From: an uncultured Acidimicrobiales bacterium
Lineage (GTDB): Bacteria; Actinomycetota; Acidimicrobiia; Acidimicrobiales; AC-14
Assembly: GCA_902805665.1 (NCBI GenBank)
Contig: CADCTB010000145.1
Coordinates: 1 to 55,048, forward strand
Reading direction: 5' to 3'
DNA: 55,048 nt
In this document: in pieces, positions 33,057 through 40,724 of the stretch
Position numbering within the stretch: position 1 is the first letter of the stretch
Layout of the letters: the number at the start of each line of letters is the position of its first letter
Program-made: the position numbers and the translations under genes
Notes under the pieces: generated by a model
What the model was told of the DNA's origin: nothing
Seen by the model: the letters and a program-made list of their open reading frames with translations, nothing else
Databases searched by the model: none

Positions 33057-33096
33057 GGAAACGATTCTCCTCTCGCGGCCCGCTGGTACGGGGGGC

Positions 33097-33123
33097 ACCC
33101 TACCGGCGCCCGCCGGTGGTCAA
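33097..33123 (-). promoter_or_regulatory. Candidate promoter of the dodecin/Ddn-like pair
   Basis: TTGACC (33118-33123) and TAGGGT (33097-33102) on the minus strand are 15 nt apart, a little short of the ideal 17. Transcription would start near 33090, giving a leader of about 35 nt that contains the strong SD. Confidence 0.35.
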
Positions 33124-33533
33124 GCGCCGGCGGCGAGGGTGGCGGCCAGCCCGTCCACGTCGGCCACGGTCACCGTCAGTCCGGGGTGGCGCAGCCGCCC
33201 GGTGGGCTCGATGCCGGGCACCGGCTCCTTGAAGCGGATGCACAGGCCCTTACGAGCGTTGCTCGAGAAGGTGAGCCCCTTGTCGGCCAGGGACAGGTGG
33301 GCCGGCCCGATGGTGGTCAGCGTGCGGTACGGACCGCTGACCTCGGTGCCCTCCACGTTGTCCAGGTCGGTCGAGAGCCGCCAGGGCCCGTAGCGGGCCA
33401 CGAGACGGCCGCCTCCGACATCGACTCCTGTCCGGCCCGGCGTGACACCGAAGGGGAGGGCGAGGGCGCGGTAGAGCGGATCGAAGGCGAAGTGGAACGT
33501 CCGGCCGGTGGGCGGCTCCGCGGGAGAGGTCAC
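33120..33533 (-). CDS. Conserved hypothetical protein
   Basis: 137 residues from GTG 33533. It begins with FHFAFDPLYRALALPFGVTP and contains VDVGGGRLVARYGPWRLSTDLDN, YRTLTTIGPAHLSLADKGLTF and VPGIEPTGRLRHPGLTVTV. It looks like an all-beta or mixed domain with no membrane helix and no signal peptide. I cannot assign a function. Steady codon use and the tidy end before the dodecin promoter indicate a real gene. It is divergent from the coiled-coil gene at 33601. Confidence 0.7.
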   Translation of the reverse strand: MTSPAEPPTGRTFHFAFDPLYRALALPFGVTPGRTGVDVGGGRLVARYGPWRLSTDLDNVEGTEVSGPYRTLTTIGPAHLSLADKGLTFSSNARKGLCIRFKEPVPGIEPTGRLRHPGLTVTVADVDGLAATLAAGA

Positions 33534-33600
33534 CGGGCGGTACTACCCCGCATCTTCGATGGCCAACGGTTCGTGCACCGTCGGAGTAGAACTGCGCCGG

Positions 33601-34473
33601 ATGTCTGACGGGGCCGCGGGCATGGACGAGGTGACGGCCGAGCTCTACGGGCTCGATCCGAAGGACTTCGTCCCCGCCCGCAACGAGCTGGCCAAGCGGC
33701 TGCGGAAGGCGGGGGACCGGGACCTTGCCGCAGAGGTGGCCAAGCTCCGGCGCCCGTCTCCGGCGGCGTGGGCGGTGAACCAACTGGCCCGCCGGCACCG
33801 CTCCGAGCTGGAGGAGCTCGTTCGGCTGGGCGAAGCGCTGCGGGCCGCCCAGGACGGCGCGCTCGCCGGCGCCGAGCCGGGAGATCTGCGCCAGGCGGGG
33901 CGGGCCCGGCGGGATGCCGTATCCCGGCTTGCGGGCCTGGCCGAGGCGCTCCTCGACGAGCGAGGCGGCGGAGCGGCCGCTCACTCGAGGGACGTGGCGG
34001 CCACGTTGGAAGCCGCCTCGCTCGACGCGGACGCCGCGGCCGCCGTGCTGGACGGGCGGCTGTCGGAGGAGCTCCAGCCGCCGTCGGGCTTCGGCGTCTT
34101 CGACCTGCCGGAAGCTGGGCCGAGAGCCGCGCCCAAGCGGGTGACCGAGCCGGAGCTCGAAGTGCCGGGGCGGGAGCTCCAGGAGGCAGAGGATGCGGCG
34201 GCGGAGGCCAAGCGACAGTGGGAGGAGCGGACGGCGCAGGCCCGGGCCGCGCTGGACCGGGTGGCGGACGCCAGGCGGGCGGTCGAGTCTGAGGAGGCCG
34301 AGATCGCCCGGCTGGAGAGCCTGCTGGCCGACGCAAAACGCCGGCTGCGGGGCGCGGCCCATGAGGCCGAGCGAGCCGAGGACGCGGCGACGCGGGCCGA
34401 CGATGCCGTGGCCAAGGCGGCCGCCCGTCTACGCGAGGCCGACCAGCGGGTCGCCGAGCTCGGCGGGAGCTGA
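33601..34473 (+). CDS. Conserved actinobacterial coiled-coil protein, unknown function
   Basis: 290 residues from ATG 33601 (ATG 33622 also possible). The N-terminal third has AELYGLDPKDFVPARNELAKRL and KLRRPSPAAWAVNQLARR, a helical motif seen in actinobacterial hypothetical proteins. Residues about 185-285 are a long Ala/Glu/Arg coiled coil (LQEAEDAAAEAKRQWEER, EAEIARLESLLADAKRRL). No signal peptide or membrane helix, so cytoplasmic. TAGAAC lies 8 nt before the ATG, suggesting a leaderless transcript. Possibly structural or nucleic-acid associated; unproven. Confidence 0.75.
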   Translation: MSDGAAGMDEVTAELYGLDPKDFVPARNELAKRLRKAGDRDLAAEVAKLRRPSPAAWAVNQLARRHRSELEELVRLGEALRAAQDGALAGAEPGDLRQAGRARRDAVSRLAGLAEALLDERGGGAAAHSRDVAATLEAASLDADAAAAVLDGRLSEELQPPSGFGVFDLPEAGPRAAPKRVTEPELEVPGRELQEAEDAAAEAKRQWEERTAQARAALDRVADARRAVESEEAEIARLESLLADAKRRLRGAAHEAERAEDAATRADDAVAKAAARLREADQRVAELGGS

Positions 34474-34537
34474 CATGAGACCGGGTTGCGATCCGATGAG
34501 GGTGGGTACGCGCGCCGCCGTGACGCGGCGGCCCCGA

Positions 34538-34750
34538 CTACTCGTGCTTCTCGACCGAGTCGCCGATCATCCAGAACATCGGCGGCCACAGCCCGACGAA
34601 AAGAGCGCGCCGCTCGGCGTTGCCCCGAGCGTCCTGGTCGACCGTCTTGGCCCGGATCCACAGGACGATGCAGAGGCCGATCGAGGCCAAGGAAAGCGAA
34701 TGGCAGTGCCAGCCCCGCACCCCTCTGTCGTGCATCACCCGGCCTAGCAT
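34538..34750 (-). CDS. Small single-span membrane protein
   Basis: 70 residues at most; starts at 34750 or at the internal Met of VMHDRG. Central hydrophobic LASIGLCIVLWI followed by ERRALFVGLWPPMFWMIGDSVEKHE at the C-terminus (quoted in parts: ALFVGLWPPMF, MIGDSV). The R-R-x-x-F-V-G-L-W-x-P pattern near the end is common in small actinobacterial membrane proteins of unknown role. The N-terminal part is less convincing. No partner is evident. Confidence 0.55.
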   Translation of the reverse strand: MLGRVMHDRGVRGWHCHSLSLASIGLCIVLWIRAKTVDQDARGNAERRALFVGLWPPMFWMIGDSVEKHE

Positions 34751-34777
34751 CGACTCAAGCTACACACCCCACGCCCC

Positions 34778-36208
34778 GTGCCCCGCAGACTCTCCCGCTC
34801 CCAGCGCCTGGCCACCGCCGCCTTCTGGCCACTCGGGATCGCCCTGACGTCGTGGGACTACATGTGGCGGATCACCCCACTGCACCGGCGGGAGCTCGCC
34901 GGCACCATGGACCGTGACGCCCCTCCTCCGCCGCCCCCCGCTGCGTCGCTCGAGGACGCCCAGCTGTCCGACGCCGGCGTGGGGCCGCTCTTCCACCGGC
35001 GGTACCAGGCCCGGATCGCCAGTCCGAAGCTGACGGCCGAGCAGCTCATGGAGCGGATCTTTGCCGAGCCCGACGACCTCGCCCCGAAGGAGTTCGCCCG
35101 CTTCAAGAAGGTGCACGGGGAGAAAGGGCGGATGGTCGAGGGCGACGAGTACGTCGTCCGGATGCCCGGCCCGTGGGACGGTCCGGTGCGGGTGATCGAC
35201 CTGTCGCCCACCTCCTTCCGCTTCGCCACCCTCCGCGGCCACCTGGAGGCGGGGCAGATCGAGTTCGGGGTGGCCGCGGACGAGGAGGGCGAGGAGGGTG
35301 GGCTGGTGTTCACCATCGAGTCCTGGGCCCGGAGTGGCGACGAGCTGTCGCGGATCATGTACCAGCGCCTCCACATGGCCAAGGAGGTGCAGCTCCACAT
35401 GTGGGCCTCATTCCTCGAACGGGCGGTGACGCTCGCCGGCGGCCGGCTGGCCGGGGGCATCGACATCGAGACCAGGATCGTGGACGACGAGGGCGAAGCG
35501 AGCGAGCGTGGCCAGTCGCTCCACGACTCAGGCACCCGCCGGGTCCTCGACGAGCTTCACGACAAGGGACTGAACTTCGACGCCGAGAGCGGTGACCGGT
35601 TCCCGGCGGAGGACGGCTGGCTGTCCGACGACTACTGCCAGCCCCTGCCGTCCGAGGCCCCGGGGCCGCCGGTTCCCGGCGGCAGTTGGGAGGTCGCCCA
35701 GCGCCTGATGCGGGACTACGAGTTCGCCGATCCCTCGATCGTCCGAGCCGTCTACCACCCTGACCGGCCGCTGGAGGACCGCGACATGCTCCTCGAGGTC
35801 CGGTTCTACGGGCTGCGGTTCCGCTTCGGCGTCCGGGTGGGCGGCGTGGTCGACGAGACCCGCACGGTCGACGGGCGCCAGGTGCGGGTGTGGGGCTGGA
35901 ACTACCGGACCCTGCAGGGCCACCTCGAGATGGGGCAGATGGATTACGAGGTCTGGAAGTGGCTGGACACGGGAGAGGTCGAGTTCCACACCTGCCGGTT
36001 CTCCCGCCGGGCGCCCGCCGGCAACCCGATCGTTCGCCTGGGTGTGCGCATGTTCGGTCGTCGCCAGCAGGTGAAGTTCGCCCTCCGTGCCTGCCAGCGC
36101 ATCGCCCGCCTGACCGCAGCGGCTCTCGAGCAGTCAGCTGTCGCAGAAGGAGTTCCCCGGGTGGCCGACGAGGTCGCCGTGCGGTCGTCGGCGACCCTCG
36201 ACGCCTAG
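34778..36208 (+). CDS. Tandem DUF1990-like protein
   Basis: 476 residues from GTG 34778. The first half (about 70-225) has FRFATLRGHLEAGQIEFGV, FTIESWARSGDEL and a helix ending VQLHMWASF. The second half (about 300-455) has WGWNYRTLQGHLEMGQMDYEV, GEVEFHTCRFSRRAP and a helix FGRRQQVKFALRACQRI. Both share the TLxGHLExGQ and final-helix pattern of DUF1990, so this is a duplicated domain in one chain. A short hydrophobic N-terminal stretch (AAFWPLGIALTSWDYMW) might be membrane-associated. Function unknown; a lipid-like ligand has been suggested for related folds, which I cannot support here. Confidence 0.65.
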   Translation: MPRRLSRSQRLATAAFWPLGIALTSWDYMWRITPLHRRELAGTMDRDAPPPPPPAASLEDAQLSDAGVGPLFHRRYQARIASPKLTAEQLMERIFAEPDDLAPKEFARFKKVHGEKGRMVEGDEYVVRMPGPWDGPVRVIDLSPTSFRFATLRGHLEAGQIEFGVAADEEGEEGGLVFTIESWARSGDELSRIMYQRLHMAKEVQLHMWASFLERAVTLAGGRLAGGIDIETRIVDDEGEASERGQSLHDSGTRRVLDELHDKGLNFDAESGDRFPAEDGWLSDDYCQPLPSEAPGPPVPGGSWEVAQRLMRDYEFADPSIVRAVYHPDRPLEDRDMLLEVRFYGLRFRFGVRVGGVVDETRTVDGRQVRVWGWNYRTLQGHLEMGQMDYEVWKWLDTGEVEFHTCRFSRRAPAGNPIVRLGVRMFGRRQQVKFALRACQRIARLTAAALEQSAVAEGVPRVADEVAVRSSATLDA

Positions 36209-36219
36209 AACGGCCACCG

Positions 36220-36711
36220 GTGCGCTTCCGCCTCGAGCAACGGTTCTCCGCCGCCATCGACGACGTCGAGGGCGCGTTCGTCGACCCGGCGCTCCTGGTC
36301 GAGCTGGCGACGTTGCCCGAGCTCGGCCGTCCGGAGCTTGTCGAGCACGTGGACACCGGACACTCGGTGTCTCAGCAGGTCCGCTACACCTTCACCGGCC
36401 AGCTGTCGCCGGCGGTGACGTCGGTGGTCGACCCCAAGCGGCTCACCTGGGTGGAGCACTCCGAGCTCGACCGGGGCACGCACCGGAGCGTGTTCCGGAT
36501 CGCGCCGGACCACTATCCCGACCGCCTCAGCTGTTCGGGAACTGTCGTCCTGGAGTCCGTCGACGGCGGGACGCGCCGGACGATCGAGGGCGACCTCCGG
36601 GTGCGCTTCCCCCTGGTCGGATCCAAGGTGGAGCGGGCGATCGTGTCAGGCCTGCGCGACCACGCCTCCGCCGAGGCGCGGGTCGTGCAGGCCTGGTTGG
36701 ACCGCCGCTAA
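36220..36711 (+). CDS. DUF2505 family protein (START-like fold)
   Basis: 163 residues from GTG 36220, 11 nt after the preceding gene. MRFRLEQRFSAAIDDVEGAFVD begins the helix-grip fold. Later strands VSQQVRYTFTGQLSPAV, LTWVEHSELD and the last helix IVSGLRDHASAEARVVQAWL match DUF2505. Members are common in actinobacteria and have no assigned reaction. It probably shares a transcript with the DUF1990-like gene. It overlaps the convergent DUF3618 gene by 4 nt. Confidence 0.75.
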   Translation: MRFRLEQRFSAAIDDVEGAFVDPALLVELATLPELGRPELVEHVDTGHSVSQQVRYTFTGQLSPAVTSVVDPKRLTWVEHSELDRGTHRSVFRIAPDHYPDRLSCSGTVVLESVDGGTRRTIEGDLRVRFPLVGSKVERAIVSGLRDHASAEARVVQAWLDRR

Positions 36712-37421
36712 CTCTGCTGCTCGCGCACCGCCTGGGCGGAGGACGAGGCCTGGTCGGTCACCTGCTGGGTGGCCTGCTGGGCCTGATCCTTGACCTGCTG
36801 GGTGGCCTGCTGGCCGGTCTCGACCGTCTGCTGGGTGGCCTGCTGGGCCTGGTCCTTGACTTCCTGGGTGGCCTGCACCGCGGTCTCCTTGACCTGCTCG
36901 ACCGCCTGCTGGCCCTGGTCCTTCAGGCCCGTGGCCAGCTGCTGGCCGACGTCGGTGGCGACGTCCTTGATGGGCTGGGCGGCGTCGAGGGCCGCCTGGG
37001 CCACCCGGCCCTCGGCCTCGGTGCCCTTGAACAGGGCCGCGGCCAGGACGCCCGCGCCGAAGGCCACGAGCCCGGCGGCCAGGGGTGCGCCCTGGGCCTT
37101 GCTGGTGGCGGCGCTCATGATGGCCTGGGGCGCCTCCTTCACCTTGTCGGTGGCCTGCCCCGCCGTGCCGGCCACGCCACTGGCTGCCCCTGACACCGAA
37201 GAGGCGACGCCCGATGCCCGGTCGCCGACTGCGCCGGCCGTGTCTGATGCCGTGCCCATGACCGTCTCCTTCACCGACCTGATGCCTTCCTTGGCCCGGT
37301 TGGTCTTGCGCTCCACGATCCGTCCGGGGCTGACGCGGTCACCGATGGCGTCAACCGTGTCGGTGAGGTTGCCGCGCGTCTGCTCGATGTCACGCCTCAG
37401 CTCTTCTGCGCTTTGACCCAT
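36708..37421 (-). CDS. DUF3618 membrane protein with LEA-like Gln/Ala repeats
   Basis: 237 residues. Residues 1-35 are the DUF3618 motif (ELRRDIEQTRGNLTDTVDAI). A Ser/Gly/Ala-rich stretch follows, then one hydrophobic segment (APLAAGLVAFGAGVLAAALF, ~115-135). The last 90 residues are imperfect 11-residue repeats such as QQATQQVKDQA, which would make an amphipathic helix like LEA proteins. It overlaps the holin gene by 25 nt and is third in a three-gene operon. The family is linked to envelope or stress roles in actinobacteria; mechanism unknown. Confidence 0.85.
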   Translation of the reverse strand: MGQSAEELRRDIEQTRGNLTDTVDAIGDRVSPGRIVERKTNRAKEGIRSVKETVMGTASDTAGAVGDRASGVASSVSGAASGVAGTAGQATDKVKEAPQAIMSAATSKAQGAPLAAGLVAFGAGVLAAALFKGTEAEGRVAQAALDAAQPIKDVATDVGQQLATGLKDQGQQAVEQVKETAVQATQEVKDQAQQATQQTVETGQQATQQVKDQAQQATQQVTDQASSSAQAVREQQS

Positions 37422-37828
37422 TCCGCGTCCTCCTTGAGAGTTTCGACTGTCTGCCTGGGGACGGGATCGACGTGCTTCATCTGCTCGCGACCCCGGGTGA
37501 TGAGGACCGCTGCGGCGATCCCGTAGAGCAGGCCGACGATGAAGAAGGCCAGTGCGGTGTTCAGTGCCTGGTCGAGCAACCAGGCAAGAGCCAGGGAGAC
37601 GAACAGCAGGGCGAAGTAGCCGGCGCCTGCACCGGCGCCCAGCATCCCTCCGGCCTTGCCCGCCCGGCCGACCTCCTCCTTGATCTCAACCTTGGCCAGC
37701 TCGACTTCCTTGCGCATGAGGTTGGAAACCTCACTGGTCATCTCGCCGAACAACTCGCCCAAGGACCGGTCGGCCTGCTTTGGTTCGGTCTGCAGGCGCG
37801 AGCCGTCGCCCTGCCCTGTCGCCATCAC
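37397..37828 (-). CDS. Putative actinobacterial holin-X / phage-holin-family membrane protein
   Basis: 143 residues. RSLGELFGEMTSEVSNLMRKEVELAKVEI (quoted in parts: LGELFGEMT, LMRKEVELAK) is the family N-terminal helix. Two membrane helices follow (YFALLFVSLALAWLLDQAL and LAFFIVGLLYGIAAAVLI). Despite the family name this is a chromosomal actinobacterial protein found with DUF3618 genes; no phage genes are near. GTG 37828 overlaps the stop of the first operon gene. Confidence 0.85.
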   Translation of the reverse strand: MMATGQGDGSRLQTEPKQADRSLGELFGEMTSEVSNLMRKEVELAKVEIKEEVGRAGKAGGMLGAGAGAGYFALLFVSLALAWLLDQALNTALAFFIVGLLYGIAAAVLITRGREQMKHVDPVPRQTVETLKEDAEWVKAQKS

Positions 37829-38553
37829 TGACCTCCGTCGAACTCAGCAAAGGTGGTCGGGGACAGGTACGGCTCCGACGCGGGGATCATCGGCGCCTCC
37901 GGCACGAGCGGCGGCTGCGGCGCGCTCAGGCCGTACACAGGCGGGGCCGCGGGCGGGGGCGTCGAGGCCTGTGTCTCCTTGGCGACCTGGGCGCCTCGAC
38001 CGAGACGTCCGACCACGAAGCCGGTTGCGGCCGCGCTCAGGAGGAACACGCCCGGGCGGCGGCGGGCGAAGTTGGTGAGGTCCTCGACCGCGCCGTCGAA
38101 GCCCCGCTGCTCCATGCGATTGGCGATCTCCTCGACCTTCTCGGCGAGTTGCTTGGCCGCGTCGGCGGCGAAGCCGGCCTGATCGGGCTGGCCGTCGCTG
38201 AGCGCCCTGATCTGCTTGCCGACGTCGGCCAGCCCGCTGGCGGCCCGCTGCGTCTGCGTGGTCGCCTGCTCCCGCAGCTGGCCCTGGGCCTGCCCCACGA
38301 GCTCACGGGCCTGGTCGGTGGCCTGGCGGGTGACCTCGGTCGCCTGCTGCTTGGCCTCGGCCGCGACCTGCTTGGCGCCCTCGGCGGCCGTAGAGGCGGT
38401 CTGGCCGGCCGCGTCGGCCGCTGCGGTGGCCGTCTGCTTGCCCTGGTCGACGGTGGTGGACGCCACCTGGGTGGCCTCCTCCTTCACCGCCGCGCCGGTT
38501 CCGGGGGTGGTCTCACTGGCGGGTCCACCGTCGTACTGGTGTAGGTCTGTCAT
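37825..38553 (-). CDS. Ala/Gln-rich amphipathic-helix membrane protein, first gene of the holin-X/DUF3618 operon
   Basis: 242 residues from ATG 38553 with GAGGAG 6 nt upstream. Residues 25-110 are an Ala/Gln/Thr-rich amphipathic helix (KQVAAEAKQQATEVTRQATD) like LEA or apolipoprotein-type repeats. A coiled region (AKQLAEKVEEIANRMEQRG), one hydrophobic segment (GVFLLSAAATGFVVGRL) and a Pro-rich tail follow. This is the usual companion of holin-X and DUF3618 genes. It probably coats or stabilises the membrane under stress. A SigF-like promoter lies about 120 nt upstream. Confidence 0.8.
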   Translation of the reverse strand: MTDLHQYDGGPASETTPGTGAAVKEEATQVASTTVDQGKQTATAAADAAGQTASTAAEGAKQVAAEAKQQATEVTRQATDQARELVGQAQGQLREQATTQTQRAASGLADVGKQIRALSDGQPDQAGFAADAAKQLAEKVEEIANRMEQRGFDGAVEDLTNFARRRPGVFLLSAAATGFVVGRLGRGAQVAKETQASTPPPAAPPVYGLSAPQPPLVPEAPMIPASEPYLSPTTFAEFDGGQ

Positions 38554-38672
38554 TGGTCTCCTCACGCCGCTTGTCAGTGTCCGTCCACGCCGCGCTGCCT
38601 CGGCCGGACGACGCGCGAACGGCGCTTCCGTACCGATGCACCAAGGCGGCTGTGGCTCAACCGAGTGGTGCC

Positions 38673-38697
38673 CTACCCACCGAGGGCGCGACGAAAC
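38673..38697 (-). promoter_or_regulatory. Candidate SigF/SigB-type stress promoter of the holin-X operon
   Basis: On the minus strand GTTT (38694-38697), 15 nt, GGGTAG (38673-38678). The known actinobacterial SigF pattern is GTTT-N15-17-GGGTA. Transcription would start near 38665 with a leader of about 110 nt. The downstream genes are of the type expected in a stress regulon. Confidence 0.45.
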
Positions 38698-38709
38698 GAG
38701 TGACGGGAG

Positions 38710-40161
38710 CTACGGCCTCTGAAAGCTCATCACCGCTTCGACCAGGGTCCGGACACCGAAGCCGGTGCCGCCCTTCTGGAGGTACCCCTCGTCGTCGTCA
38801 CTGCGGGCCGGCCCGGCGATGTCGAGGTGGGCCCAGGGGGTGTCGCCCACGAACTCCCGCAGGAAGAGGCCGGCGGTGAGGGCCCCGGCGTAGCGGCCCG
38901 AGCTGATGTTCTTGATGTCGGCCACGTCGGAGTCGATCAGCTTGCGGTAGTCCTCGTGCAGGGGCAGGGGCCAGACGTCCTCTCCGGCCCGGGCCGCGGC
39001 CTGGCCGACCTGGTCGATCCAGCCGGCGTGGTTGCCCATGAGGCCGGCGACCTTGCGGCCGAGGGCGATCACGCAGGCGCCGGTGAGGGTGGCTACGTCG
39101 ATGATGGCGTCGACCTCGGCCTCCACGGCCAGCGACAGCCCGTCGGCCAGCACCAGGCGGCCCTCGGCATCGGTGTTCAGCACCTCGACGGTCTTGCCGT
39201 TGCGGATGGTGAGGACGTCGCCCGGCTTGAGAGCGGCCCCGCCGGGCATGTTCTCGGTCACCGGCATGATGGCCACCACCTTGACCGGAGGCGCCAGGGC
39301 GGCGATCACCGACATGGCGGCCAGCACGGCGGCCGCGCCCGACTTGTCGGTCTTCATGGTCTCCATGCCCTCGGCGTTCTTGATCGACAGGCCGCCCGAG
39401 TCGAAGGTGATGCCTTTGCCGACCAGCGCGATCGAGGCGTCGGCGCCCGATGGCGGGTCGTAGACCAGCTGGATCATCCGGGCCGGCTCGTCGGACCCCT
39501 GGGCCACACCCGCCAAGCCGCCCAGCCCCTCGGCGACGATGGCGACCTCGTCGAGCACCGTCAGGGTCAACCCCTCCGCCTCGGCGACCTCGGCCGCCAG
39601 GTCGGCCAGCCGGCGGGGGGTCAGGGCCTTGGCCGGCTCGTTGACCAGGTCCCGGGCCATGGCGACGGCCTCGGCCACCCTGGCGCCCCGATCGAGGCCG
39701 CGCTGGGTCTCGTCGCCCGATCCGACCACGACCAGCGACTCCAGCTTCGAGAGCTTCGGGTCGGCCTTGTACCGGCTGAAGCGGTACGCGGCGAGCGACG
39801 CACCCTCGGCGATGGCCTGCGCGGCCAGTGCCGGATCGAGACCCTCCGGAGCGGCGGCCAGAAGGGTGGTGGCGCCGGAGCCGTCCCGCCACGCGGTGCG
39901 CACGAACGCGGCGGCCGCCCGCCGCAGCGTCTCGGCCGTCACCTCGCCGGGCTCGCCGACACCGAGAGCGATCCAGGTGCCGCGGCCGGAGGGGACGGCC
40001 AGCGCCTCGCCGGGCCGACCCTCGAAGCCCCGGTCGGCGAGGAACCCGATGTCGAGGTCGGCTGCCGCGCCGGTGGGCATGACCCGGCCGGCGAAGACCG
40101 GGGCGCCGACGGCATCGACGTGGGCGGGCACCTCGTCGGCCAGGGTGAAGGTGATGGGCAT
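38710..40161 (-). CDS. pepA: Leucyl aminopeptidase (M17 family)
   Basis: A 483-residue cytoplasmic metallopeptidase that removes N-terminal residues. The C-terminal catalytic domain has ALVGKGITFDSGGLSIK (metal-binding Lys/Asp), MKTDKSGAAAVLAAM, and the family signature NTDAEGRLVLADGLSLA. It ends with WAHLDIAGPA. The N-terminal domain is the usual variable one. ATG 40161 has CAGGAGT 6 nt upstream and follows the adenosyltransferase stop by 4 nt, so murF, the adenosyltransferase gene and pepA form one operon. Confidence 0.93.
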   Translation of the reverse strand: MPITFTLADEVPAHVDAVGAPVFAGRVMPTGAAADLDIGFLADRGFEGRPGEALAVPSGRGTWIALGVGEPGEVTAETLRRAAAAFVRTAWRDGSGATTLLAAAPEGLDPALAAQAIAEGASLAAYRFSRYKADPKLSKLESLVVVGSGDETQRGLDRGARVAEAVAMARDLVNEPAKALTPRRLADLAAEVAEAEGLTLTVLDEVAIVAEGLGGLAGVAQGSDEPARMIQLVYDPPSGADASIALVGKGITFDSGGLSIKNAEGMETMKTDKSGAAAVLAAMSVIAALAPPVKVVAIMPVTENMPGGAALKPGDVLTIRNGKTVEVLNTDAEGRLVLADGLSLAVEAEVDAIIDVATLTGACVIALGRKVAGLMGNHAGWIDQVGQAAARAGEDVWPLPLHEDYRKLIDSDVADIKNISSGRYAGALTAGLFLREFVGDTPWAHLDIAGPARSDDDEGYLQKGGTGFGVRTLVEAVMSFQRP

Positions 40162-40165
40162 TCGG

Positions 40166-40711
40166 CTACTCCTGATCTTGGGGGCGGGCGGGGAGGGCGT
40201 CGCCCTCCTGCCAGCGGGCCATGGTCCACAGCAGGTCGGAAAGGCGGTTGAGGTAGGGGACGACGGACGAGCCCGGAGCGGCCACGGCCAGGGCGCTGCG
40301 CTCGGCCCGGCGCACCACCGTGCGGGCCAGGTCGAGGGCGGCGGCGGTGGGCGCCTGCCCGGGCAGGACGAACTCGGTGGGGGCGTCGAAACGTCGGGTG
40401 AGCTCGTCGATCATCGGTTCGAGCGCGCCGACCATCTCGGGCGTGACCAGGGTGCTGCCGGCCACGAGCCGGTCCCGGTGCTCGGGCGCGGTGGCCACCT
40501 CGGCCATGAGAACCCAGAGGTCCCGCTCCAGGCCGACCAACAGGTCGTCGAGCTCCGAGCCGCGTGCGGTGGTGGCCCGGGCGATGCCCAGGGCGGCCTG
40601 GGCCTCGTCGACGTCGCCGCACGCTGCGGGCGCCGGCGCGTCCTTGCGCACCCGCCCGCCGTAGAGCAGGCCGGTGGTGCCGTCGTCGCCTTTGCGTGTG
40701 TAGATCTTCAT
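40166..40711 (-). CDS. Cob(I)alamin adenosyltransferase (PduO type)
   Basis: 181 residues from ATG 40711. It starts KIYTRKGDDGTTGLLYGGRV, the ATP-binding motif of PduO-type ATP:corrinoid adenosyltransferases, followed by ACGDVDEAQAALGIAR and the five-helix bundle with VVRRAERSALAV and VPYLNRLSDLLWTMAR (the FVLPGQ.. segment lies between). It makes adenosylcobalamin from cob(I)alamin. It lies 13 nt after the murF stop. Its presence implies B12-dependent enzymes elsewhere in the genome. Confidence 0.92.
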   Translation of the reverse strand: MKIYTRKGDDGTTGLLYGGRVRKDAPAPAACGDVDEAQAALGIARATTARGSELDDLLVGLERDLWVLMAEVATAPEHRDRLVAGSTLVTPEMVGALEPMIDELTRRFDAPTEFVLPGQAPTAAALDLARTVVRRAERSALAVAAPGSSVVPYLNRLSDLLWTMARWQEGDALPARPQDQE

Positions 40712-40724
40712 GTGGCTGCGATCT

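Noticed and set aside
36720-36930. Short DNA repeats resembling a CRISPR or satellite array
   Set aside because: The repeats are codon-phased and encode Gln/Ala 11-mers of the DUF3618 protein; there are no unique spacers.
37397-37828. Prophage signal from a 'phage holin family' gene
   Set aside because: No other phage gene is near, and this trio with DUF3618 is a normal chromosomal operon in actinobacteria.
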